From: Oligoflexus sp.
GTDB taxonomy: Bacteria; Bdellovibrionota_B; Oligoflexia; Oligoflexales; Oligoflexaceae
NCBI GenBank assembly: GCA_030151925.1
Contig: JASLCY010000504.1
Coordinates: 1-11,713 of the forward strand
Direction of reading: 5' to 3'
DNA length: 11,713 nt
Position numbers and translations under genes: made by a program. How positions within the stretch are numbered: the stretch's first letter is position 1; each line of letters starts with the position of its first letter. The notes under the pieces are model-generated. The model saw nothing but the letters and a program-made list of their open reading frames with translations. It was not told the DNA's origin and made no database searches. Shown piece after piece: positions 6,244 through 11,713 of the stretch.

Positions 6244-6948
6244 TCAAAGGTTGGGATGGATCTGAAAGAGCTTGAACTTGTCGATGTAAAAACCGGGGTC
6301 GTTCGTAAAACCTTCGAGCGACTTGGTCTGGCCGTCGACGCTGACAAGCACGACCATAGGGAAACCGAAGCCGTCGGGTAAACCGAGCTTCTTGGCGAAG
6401 GCATGTTCGGGACGCGCTTCGCCATCCGGCGTATCCAGCTGATTGCCGTCGACTTTGAGCAGGACGAACTGCTGGAGCACCGCATTCAACTCCTCATCGG
6501 TGTTGAAGAGTTTGTCCTGGTCGTGGCAGGGATGGCACCAGTCCGCCTCGAACTTCACGAGCAGGGGTTTCTTCTCGGCCTTCGCCTTGGCCTCCGCCGC
6601 CGCGATATCGTGCAGCCAGAGTTTTTCGTAGGCTTCGGTCGTCGTCACGATCAGCTTGTTGTCGCGCTGGATGAGGACCCAGTGATGCAGGTCGAGGTAA
6701 CTCTCCACGAACTTCCGCAGGGCCGTGCTCTCGATGTTCGGCGGCAGGTCCACCCTATCGTCGGCCGGCAGGGTCACCTTATCGAAGGCGATGTCCTTGC
6801 CTTCCATGTTCGAGAGCTTCTGGAAGGCTTCGCTCATGCTGCGATCGCGGCCTATCGTGAGATTGCCCTTGATGCGCTCGTACCAGGAGCAGGAGCTGAC
6901 GAGGGCGGCGAGCGATACGAGAATCAATGCGGTTCTGAGAGTCTTCAT
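6244..6948 (-). CDS. Thioredoxin-like lipoprotein with an N-terminal STN-like domain
   Basis: The protein has 234 aa. The signal MKTLRTALILVSLAALVSSC has lipobox V17-S-S-C20, and Ser follows the Cys, so an outer-membrane-facing periplasmic lipoprotein is likely. Residues about 36-103 look like an STN-type small alpha/beta domain (short domain at the N-terminus of secretins and TonB receptors): a helix SMSEAFQKLS, strand DIAFDKV, a V-D-L-P turn, helix TALRKFVESYL, then strands HHWVLIQRDN and KLIVTT. Residues about 118-234 are a thioredoxin fold of the Thioredoxin_7/DsbD-gamma kind with active site W137-C-H-P-C141 and a cis-Pro candidate in G-F-P197. The Cys pair suggests disulfide reduction or exchange in the periplasm. 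The start codon overlaps the stop of the VOC gene as ATGA, so the two are translationally coupled. The thioredoxin part is certain; the STN part is a pattern judgement. Confidence 0.85.
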   Translation of the reverse strand: MKTLRTALILVSLAALVSSCSWYERIKGNLTIGRDRSMSEAFQKLSNMEGKDIAFDKVTLPADDRVDLPPNIESTALRKFVESYLDLHHWVLIQRDNKLIVTTTEAYEKLWLHDIAAAEAKAKAEKKPLLVKFEADWCHPCHDQDKLFNTDEELNAVLQQFVLLKVDGNQLDTPDGEARPEHAFAKKLGLPDGFGFPMVVLVSVDGQTKSLEGFTNDPGFYIDKFKLFQIHPNL

Positions 6949-7820
6949 CCTTGAGCAGCCTTTTCCATGGTCGCGAGATCGAGTTTCTGCATGGAGACGA
7001 CCGCGCCCATCACCCTGGCGAAGACTTTAGGGTCCTTGCGGAATTCGAGCAGCCGCTCGGGAACGATCTGCCAGGCCAGGCCGAACTTATCGGTAGCCCA
7101 GCCGCAGGGGGCCGGCGCGCCTTCGCCGGCGATCTTATCCCAGTAGCGGTCGATCTCCTTCTGATCCTTGCAGAAGGCCATGAGCGAGAAGGCCATCGAG
7201 AAATCCCAATCGTGTTTGCCTTCGCCTTCCATGATGACGACCTCCTGGCCGTCGATCTTGAAACGGCAATGCGCCACCGCCTTGCCGTCCGGAGTCGGCG
7301 ATTCGAAGACCACGCCGCTGTTCGGGAAGAGTCCGGTGTAATACTTCACGGCTTCCTTCACGCGCCCGTAACGCTCGTTGACGAACAGGATCGAGGGGAC
7401 GATCTTCGCGAAACCCTTCTGGTCGTTGAGCACCAGCTGCCAGTCGACGCCGAACTTGTCGGCGGTCCAGCCGTAGCGCTTCGCCCAGGGATACGCGCCG
7501 AGCTCCATGCGCGGCGAGCCGCCCTGCGAGAGTTTCTCCCATAAGCCGTTGATCTCCGCTTCGTTTTCGCAAAGGACGAAAAACGAGATGGCGGGGGTGA
7601 AGGAGAATTCCGAGCCGGCGTTGAGCGCGGTGACCTGCAGCCCTTCGATCGTGAAATCGATCGTGAGGACTTTGCCCGCCTTCTGCTTCGTCGTCTGCTC
7701 GATGTTTTCCGAGTAATGCGTGACCGCGCCCTTCCGCGTGTCCTTGAACACGGTCTGATAGAAAGCGACGGCTTCTTCGGCCTTGTTATCGAACCAAAGG
7801 CAAGGGACGATTCTTTGCAT
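6945..7820 (-). CDS. Tandem-domain PhnB/VOC-like protein (3-demethylubiquinone methyltransferase-like domain)
   Basis: The protein has 291 aa, is cytoplasmic, and starts at the ATG at 7820 behind GGAGGA. It consists of two homologous halves, about 1-132 and 139-291. Each half opens with an I-V-P-x-L-x-F strand (V5-P, V141-P) and a helix with an A-V-x-Y/F-Y motif (EEAVAFYQTVF and KEAVKYYTGLF). Each half closes with the diagnostic G-W-x-x-D-K-F-G-x-x-W-Q-x-V block (117-130 and 240-253). This is the PhnB-like/glyoxalase-fold family PF06983, often named '3-demethylubiquinone-9 3-methyltransferase' in databases; true methyltransferase activity is not established for such proteins. VOC folds bind a metal and act on varied small molecules, and no substrate can be assigned here. 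The gene is the first of a two-gene operon with the thioredoxin lipoprotein (4-nt overlap) and has a good candidate promoter at 7850-7879. Confidence 0.88.
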   Translation of the reverse strand: MQRIVPCLWFDNKAEEAVAFYQTVFKDTRKGAVTHYSENIEQTTKQKAGKVLTIDFTIEGLQVTALNAGSEFSFTPAISFFVLCENEAEINGLWEKLSQGGSPRMELGAYPWAKRYGWTADKFGVDWQLVLNDQKGFAKIVPSILFVNERYGRVKEAVKYYTGLFPNSGVVFESPTPDGKAVAHCRFKIDGQEVVIMEGEGKHDWDFSMAFSLMAFCKDQKEIDRYWDKIAGEGAPAPCGWATDKFGLAWQIVPERLLEFRKDPKVFARVMGAVVSMQKLDLATMEKAAQG

Positions 7821-7849
7821 AAGTCCTCCGGGGCTAGGGCACGCGGAGG

Positions 7850-7879
7850 ATTATTTCACAGCTAAAAGCCATGAATCAA
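7850..7879 (-). promoter_or_regulatory. Candidate sigma-70 promoter for the VOC/thioredoxin operon
   Basis: On the minus strand, TTGATT (complement of 7874-7879) and AATAAT (complement of 7850-7855) are separated by 18 bp, and TGTGA directly precedes the -10. The -10 matches five of six consensus bases. It lies 30 bp upstream of the ATG at 7820. Confidence 0.5.
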
Positions 7880-7912
7880 GCCCGGTTCACGCGATCGCCC
7901 CGCCCTCGGCCT

Positions 7913-7941
7913 TTGACACCCCGGCGCGAGAGTGCGAAGAT
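7913..7941 (+). promoter_or_regulatory. Candidate promoter for the small DUF2007-like gene
   Basis: A perfect -35 TTGACA (7913-7918) is followed after 17 bp by GAAGAT (7936-7941), a poor -10 with three of six consensus bases. It lies 37 bp upstream of the ATG at 7978. The -35 is convincing; the -10 is not. Confidence 0.35.
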
Positions 7942-7977
7942 CGAAGCGTCACGAGGGACTTGCCAGAGGAGGTCTGT

Positions 7978-8226
7978 ATGAATCCCACGTCCAGCGAAAC
8001 CCGGAAGGAATCCACCTCTCTCACCAAACTCATGGTCTTCGGACAGGACAGCGAGGCGGTCCAGATCGGACGTTTCCTTCAGCATCACGGCATCCCTTAC
8101 GATCTGCGGAAGGACGGCGTTGAAACGCAGCTCCTCGTGCCGGAAAACCAGTATGAGGCGGCGCTCCATTGGCTGGAATCGGAATCTCTGGAAGAGTGGC
8201 GGCTGATCCACCCCGTGCATCATTGA
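7978..8226 (+). CDS. Small DUF2007-like protein
   Basis: The protein has 82 aa. The ATG at 7978 is placed 5 nt after a strong GGAGG (7968-7972); a longer in-frame reading from 7783 would overlap the start of the divergent VOC gene and was rejected. Residues 15-68 resemble DUF2007 ('putative signal transducing protein', PF09413): strand KLMVFG, helix DSEAVQIGRFLQHHG, strand IPYDLR, a short turn, strand TQLLVP, then helix ENQYEAALHWLES. DUF2007 proteins have a ferredoxin-like or ACT-like alpha/beta fold, and their function is not established. The family match is by eye and moderate; the existence of the gene is well supported by its RBS and compact fit. It is probably monocistronic, as the next gene has its own upstream region. 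Confidence 0.72.
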   Translation: MNPTSSETRKESTSLTKLMVFGQDSEAVQIGRFLQHHGIPYDLRKDGVETQLLVPENQYEAALHWLESESLEEWRLIHPVHH

Positions 8227-8267
8227 ATATTGCATAAAACTCAAATCGCGCGCCCGGCACGCACCTC

Positions 8268-8294
8268 TTGAATTCATCGGTCCAAAGGTATAAG
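8268..8294 (+). promoter_or_regulatory. Possible promoter for the M3 peptidase gene
   Basis: TTGAAT (8268-8273) and TATAAG (8289-8294) are both good matches to consensus but only 15 bp apart, shorter than the usual 16-18. They lie 47 bp upstream of the chosen start at 8341. The remaining bases of 8227-8340 show no other structure. Confidence 0.35.
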
Positions 8295-8340
8295 CCCCTT
8301 GAGGAGTTTATTTATTTTGGATTCTGCTGAAGGAGAGACG

Positions 8341-10206
8341 GTGAAGTCTTCATTTTACTCTTTGGCTGTGAAAGCAGCGCTTTTGACTCTATCTACTCTG
8401 GCTTACGCTCAGGGCACCGAGCAGGATAAATGGGACTTATCAGCCCTTTATCCGAACGACGCGGCCTGGAGCGAAGCTGCCAAAAAAGTCGAGGCTCTGA
8501 TTCCTCCTATTGAAAAATGTAAAGGTCAATGGGGCAAGTCGGCTTCGGTGATGGCGAAGTGTTTTGATGCGAACTACAAAGCGACTAAAGAAGTGGCGCG
8601 CCTCGCCAACTATGCTAGCCAAAGAGTCGCTGCGAATGGGGACGACGCCAAAGCCCAAGCCATGAAGGGCCAGGCGACCAAGATCTATTCGAAGCTCGGC
8701 GAGGCCGAAAGCTCCCTGAACAGCGAGATCATCGCGGTCCCGGAAGCGAAGCTGAAAACCTTCCTGAAGGATCCGGCCCTCAAACCTTATAAGATGGTGA
8801 TCGAGAATATCGTCCGCCGCCGCGCCCACACCCTGAGCGCCGCCGAGAACCAGATCCTCGCCTATTCCGCGGAGCTCTCCGAGGGTTCCAGCGAAGTCTT
8901 CCACGCTTTGACCACGCTGAACCTCCCGTTCCCCAAAGTTACGCTGAAGAGCGGCGAAACCGTGCAGATGACGGCACCGGCCTTCACCAAGTATCGCCAG
9001 GCGCCGGACGCCGGCGACCGCGAGAAGGCCTTCCACGCTTTCTTCGAGACCTACAAGGATTTCCGCGAGACCTATGCGGCCAACTTCAACAGCATGGTGA
9101 ACCGCGACGCGTTCTATCGCAAAGCGCAGAAGTATTCGAGCGACGTCGAGGCCTCGCTCGACGCTTCGAACGTCCCGGTCAGCGTTTACACCCGCATGAT
9201 CGAGCAGGTGAAGGCCTATCGCCCTCTGCTCTGGCGCTACCTCAAGCTCAAGCAGAAAGTGCTGGGCCTCAAGGAGCTGAAATACTCCGACCTCTACCTG
9301 CCGCTGACGGGCAACGACTCGCCGTCCTATACCTTCGAGCAGGCGAAGACGCTGGCGAAGGAGACCGTGAAGCCGCTCGGCGACGAATACGAATCCATCC
9401 TCGACCGTTCGATCAAGGAACGCTGGGTCGACGTTTACCCCGCGAAAGGCAAGGTCAGCGGCGCTTACATGGACGGCTCGGCCTACGACGTCCACCCCTA
9501 CCTGCTGATGAACTACAACAACGATTACGAGAGCGTGTCGACCTACCTCCACGAGTTCGGCCACGCCGCGCACAGCTACTACTCCTCGAAAGCGCAGCCT
9601 TACCAATACGCGGACTACCCGACCTTCGCGGCGGAAGTGGCTTCGACCTTCAACGAGAACCTGCTCTTCCACCACCTCTACGACACCAGCAAGGATCCGA
9701 AGGTGCAGCTCTTCTACCTCGGCCAGACGCTTGAGAGCTTCCGCACGACCGTCTTCCGCCAGGCTTTCTTCGCCGATTTCGAATGGAAGGTCCACGAGCT
9801 CGCGCAGAAGGGCAATACCCTGACCGCGGACCTGCTCGACAAGACCTATCTCGATCTTCTGAACGAATACTACGGCGCGAAGGAAGGCGTGGTGAAGGTC
9901 GATCCGCTCTATGCGATAGAATGGGCTTATATCCCGCACTTCTATCAGAACTTCTACGTATTCCAGTATACGACGAGCTTCATCGCCTCCAACGCCCTCG
10001 CCGAGAAAGTGCTCGCCGAAGGCCCGGTCGCGCGGGATGCCTACCTCTCGATGCTCAAGGCCGGCGGCTCGCTCTACCCTCTCGATCTGCTGAAACTCGG
10101 CGGCATCGATATGAGCGGCGCGGAGCCTTACAAGATCTCGTTCAAGGCGATGGAACGCGCTCTGGATCAGGCGGAGAAACTCGTCGACGCTCAAGCCAAG
10201 AAATGA
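8341..10206 (+). CDS. Exported M3-family oligoendopeptidase (PepF-like)
   Basis: The protein has 621 aa. The GTG at 8341 is chosen because AAGGAG (8330-8335) precedes it by 5 nt and the protein then starts with a clean signal peptide (MKSSFYSLAVKAALLTLSTLAYA, cleavage before Gln-Gly near residue 24). The TTG at 8299 would add 14 residues with no such site. Family M3 zinc peptidases cut short peptides; this one should do so outside the cytoplasm. The catalytic site is H404-E-F-G-H408 with the third zinc ligand Glu432 in F-A-A-E-V-A-S-T, 24 residues on, the usual M3 spacing. The N-terminal helical domain (about 25-200), the substrate region Y-x-D-L-Y-x-P-L and the C-terminal HFYQNFYVFQYTTSFIAS helix match PepF throughout, so the gene is intact. 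A strong terminator follows 20 bp after the stop. Codon use changes inside the gene: 16 of the first 30 codons end in A/T, against 3 of 30 from 9241. Confidence 0.93.
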   Translation: MKSSFYSLAVKAALLTLSTLAYAQGTEQDKWDLSALYPNDAAWSEAAKKVEALIPPIEKCKGQWGKSASVMAKCFDANYKATKEVARLANYASQRVAANGDDAKAQAMKGQATKIYSKLGEAESSLNSEIIAVPEAKLKTFLKDPALKPYKMVIENIVRRRAHTLSAAENQILAYSAELSEGSSEVFHALTTLNLPFPKVTLKSGETVQMTAPAFTKYRQAPDAGDREKAFHAFFETYKDFRETYAANFNSMVNRDAFYRKAQKYSSDVEASLDASNVPVSVYTRMIEQVKAYRPLLWRYLKLKQKVLGLKELKYSDLYLPLTGNDSPSYTFEQAKTLAKETVKPLGDEYESILDRSIKERWVDVYPAKGKVSGAYMDGSAYDVHPYLLMNYNNDYESVSTYLHEFGHAAHSYYSSKAQPYQYADYPTFAAEVASTFNENLLFHHLYDTSKDPKVQLFYLGQTLESFRTTVFRQAFFADFEWKVHELAQKGNTLTADLLDKTYLDLLNEYYGAKEGVVKVDPLYAIEWAYIPHFYQNFYVFQYTTSFIASNALAEKVLAEGPVARDAYLSMLKAGGSLYPLDLLKLGGIDMSGAEPYKISFKAMERALDQAEKLVDAQAKK

Positions 10207-10226
10207 TTCGTTCATAGAGCTTATGA

Positions 10227-10263
10227 AAAAGCCGGCCGCCTCAGCGCGCCGGCTTCTTTTTTT
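10227..10263 (+). terminator. Rho-independent terminator after the M3 peptidase gene
   Basis: AAGCCGGC (10229-10236) pairs perfectly with GCCGGCTT (10248-10255) around an 11-nt loop, followed by C and seven T (10257-10263). The A-run before the stem could also serve as a T-run on the other strand. Confidence 0.92.
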
Positions 10264-10446
10264 GGCGAAGCATCCCCGAGATTACCCATACATTGGTTCG
10301 CGATGATTAAACGCGGGCGCGGAAAATCGTCATCGCAATCAAAGATTCGCAAACCTTACTTATTCCTCAGTTGCGCCCTCCCTCCCAATGCTTGATCCTG
10401 GATCGCTGGAATTGCTTTTCGCCAAACTTGAAAGGACGAGAACCAC
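10264..10446 (+). promoter_or_regulatory. Upstream region of the deacetylase-lectin gene
   Basis: This 183-bp stretch holds no gene. Since a terminator precedes it, it must carry the promoter of the gene at 10447. I see no convincing -35/-10 pair. A small perfect inverted repeat GATCC-T-GGATC lies at 10394-10404 and might be an operator half-site pair. AAGGA at 10432-10436 is the likely ribosome-binding site, 10 nt before the ATG, which is a long spacing. Confidence 0.4.
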
Positions 10447-11694
10447 ATGAAAACACGTTTCGCGTTTTGGGGAGCGTTGCTCTCATCTTTGTTTGCCTCA
10501 GCGGCTTATGCCGAATACCGTGAGCTCGGTTACGACAACCGTCCCTCCTATATCCCGAACAACGTTATCGTCCTGACCTTCGACGATGGCCCCGACTATG
10601 GCAATACCGCAAATGTACTGAACGTGCTACGCGACAAGGGAGCCCATGCAACGTTCTTCATCAACACGGTGAATTATTCGAACGTCGACCAGGAGCCGCC
10701 GATGCAAGACCTGGTTCGCCGCATCGTGAACGAAGGCCACACCCTCGGCAACCATACCGTGCATCACGAGCATCTCGGCGACCTCTCCGCCGGCGATATC
10801 GAAAATGAGATCGCGGGCGTGGAAAACACCGTGCGCAACGTCTTCAACGGCGGCGGCCCGGCGCTGACGCTGCTCAGAGCGCCGTTCGGCGAACCTTTCC
10901 AATCGGAAGACCCCAATTCCGAAGTCTATCAGCGCGTTGCGGGCGTCGTGCAACGTCATGCCGTGCAGGTCGGCTGGAACGTCGATCCAGGCGATTACAA
11001 CTGCCCGGAAGGCGATTCGAACTGCGTTTATAACAATGTCGTCAACCTCGTGCGGACGCCGGGCCAAGGGCAATACGGCATCATCCTCATGCACTCCGTG
11101 AACTCGCAGACTCCAGCGGCCCTCGGTCGCCTGATCGACTATTTCCGCGGCAACGGTTTCCAGCTCTGGAGCGTGGAAGACGTCGTCCGCGCCCGTTACG
11201 GATCTTCGTCCTACGATTTGATCCACAGCGGCGGCAATCCAGGCGGTCCCAGCGGCAACGGCCTACAGGTCGGCGCTTCGTATTCCCTGGTCTCGCGTTA
11301 CAGCGGCAAATGCCTGGACGTGACCGACGTCTCTTATGATAGCGGAGCCTGGATGCAGCAGTGGGATTGCGCGGGAAGCGCCAACCAGGGCTTCCGCCTG
11401 CTCGACGCCGGCAACGGCACCTACTTCCTCCAGGCGCTGCATAGCGGCAAATGCGTTGACGTCGAGAGCTCGAATAATTTCGACGGCGCGAAGATCCAGC
11501 AATGGGATTGCAACGGCACCAACGCGCAGCGCGTAAGCATCGCGCCGACTTCGGATGGTTATTACAGCGTTCTCTTCGCCAACGGCGGACGCGCGCTGGA
11601 CGTCAGCGGACCGAGTTATGACAACGGCGCTCAAGTCCATCTCTGGCAGTACTATGGGCTTGATAACCAGCAATGGCGCTTCGATCGCCGCTGA
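10447..11694 (+). CDS. Secreted polysaccharide deacetylase (CE4/NodB) fused to a ricin-type beta-trefoil lectin domain
   Basis: The protein has 415 aa. The signal peptide MKTRFAFWGALLSSLFASAAYA is probably cleaved after A22 (AYA). Residues about 37-250 are a NodB homology domain that removes acyl groups from N- or O-acetylated polysaccharides (chitin, peptidoglycan or xylan-like). All motifs are present: T44-F-D-D-G-P-D50 (Asp46 as base, Asp47 as metal ligand), N102-H-T-V-H-H107 (His103 and His107 as metal ligands), R144-A-P-F-G148, G176-W-N-V-D-P and L214-M-H216. A Gly/Pro/Ser linker (261-272) joins residues 276-415, a complete three-lobed beta-trefoil of the ricin B/CBM13 kind. Its lobes carry SGKCLDV with QQWDC (304-308), SGKCVDV with QQWDC (351-355), and GGRALDV with a final QQW (408-410). 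The third lobe lacks the Cys pair. The lectin part likely tethers the enzyme to its glycan. The gene is intact and single, with 19 bp of window left after it. Confidence 0.93.
   Translation: MKTRFAFWGALLSSLFASAAYAEYRELGYDNRPSYIPNNVIVLTFDDGPDYGNTANVLNVLRDKGAHATFFINTVNYSNVDQEPPMQDLVRRIVNEGHTLGNHTVHHEHLGDLSAGDIENEIAGVENTVRNVFNGGGPALTLLRAPFGEPFQSEDPNSEVYQRVAGVVQRHAVQVGWNVDPGDYNCPEGDSNCVYNNVVNLVRTPGQGQYGIILMHSVNSQTPAALGRLIDYFRGNGFQLWSVEDVVRARYGSSSYDLIHSGGNPGGPSGNGLQVGASYSLVSRYSGKCLDVTDVSYDSGAWMQQWDCAGSANQGFRLLDAGNGTYFLQALHSGKCVDVESSNNFDGAKIQQWDCNGTNAQRVSIAPTSDGYYSVLFANGGRALDVSGPSYDNGAQVHLWQYYGLDNQQWRFDRR
11266..11691 (+). repeat. Three tandem beta-trefoil lobes within the lectin domain
   Basis: Three related protein-level repeats of about 42-50 residues start near residues 276, 324 and 370 of the deacetylase-lectin protein. 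Each has a G-(K/R)-(C/A)-(L/V)-D-V strand followed by a W/QxW close. Lobes one and two are the most alike (both SGKC and QQWDC) and each should form its own disulfide; lobe three has lost both Cys. Confidence 0.8.
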
Positions 11695-11713
11695 ACCCTG
11701 AAAAAGATAAGAC

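Noticed and set aside
6225..6262. Interrupted inverted repeat GATCCA/TGGATC with inner AGGC/GCCT between the convergent stops, as a shared terminator
   Set aside because: The arms are short and separated by unpaired bases on one side, and no T-run follows on either strand.
7783..7977. Longer N-terminus for the small DUF2007-like protein
   Set aside because: It would overlap the start of the divergent VOC gene and its promoter, and the added residues look non-coding; the ATG at 7978 has a strong GGAGG.
8299..8340. TTG at 8299 as start of the M3 peptidase
   Set aside because: It lacks a ribosome-binding site at proper distance, while GTG 8341 has AAGGAG 5 nt upstream and begins a normal signal peptide.
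8440..10215. A 591-codon open frame on the minus strand covering most of the M3 peptidase gene
   Set aside because: It mirrors the coding gene exactly. In genes where most codons end in G or C the antisense frame is often open, and its translation is rich in Arg/Glu/Val with no domain, signal or ribosome-binding site.
1..11713. Search for CRISPR arrays, tRNA/rRNA genes, insertion sequences, integrases, phage genes or a defence island
   Set aside because: No spaced direct repeats, cloverleaf sequence, terminal inverted repeats with transposase, or recognisable phage or defence protein was seen.

Overview
The window is compact bacterial DNA of high GC content. Ten protein genes lie on both strands, one of them cut by the left edge. 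No rRNA, tRNA, CRISPR array, insertion sequence or integrase is visible. Six of the ten products carry a signal peptide, a lipobox or an N-terminal membrane anchor, so the organism exports much of what is encoded here. Two lipoproteins, periplasm-type domains and an exported M3 peptidase suggest a Gram-negative envelope. A free-living or predatory lineage such as Bdellovibrionota/Oligoflexia or Myxococcota would fit, but this placement is an inference from gene style only.

Layout. 1-386 (+) is the C-terminal part of a beta-class carbonic anhydrase. It converges on 411-1451 (-), an exported beta-helix protein with a CSLREA-like N-terminus. A 207-bp divergent spacer leads to 1659-2339 (+), an exported DNRLRE/CBM96-type protein with a Gln/Asp/Asn-rich tail. 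Next come 2495-4270 (+), a large lipoprotein with a metzincin-like zinc motif, and 4283-5065 (+), a membrane-anchored protein of unknown function 12 bp downstream. 5113-6237 (+) is a class-V PLP aminotransferase whose Shine-Dalgarno lies inside a strong hairpin. It converges, with a 6-bp gap, on a two-gene minus-strand operon: 6945-7820, a tandem PhnB/VOC-like protein, overlapping by ATGA with 6244-6948, an STN-like plus thioredoxin lipoprotein. Divergent from that operon is 7978-8226 (+), a small DUF2007-like protein. It is followed by 8341-10206 (+), an exported M3 oligoendopeptidase F-like protein with a clear intrinsic terminator. Last is 10447-11694 (+), an exported polysaccharide deacetylase fused to a ricin-type beta-trefoil lectin domain.

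How the genes fit together. The exported set combines peptide hydrolysis (M3 peptidase, putative metzincin-like lipoprotein), carbohydrate recognition or de-esterification (CBM96-like, CE4 plus CBM13-like) and thiol chemistry at the envelope. This reads as a surface or secreted degradation and attachment repertoire, not as one pathway. The points most worth a second look are the metzincin-like lipoprotein with its 12-bp-spaced unknown partner, and the two mutually exclusive RNA hairpins just upstream of the aminotransferase, one of which buries its ribosome-binding site.
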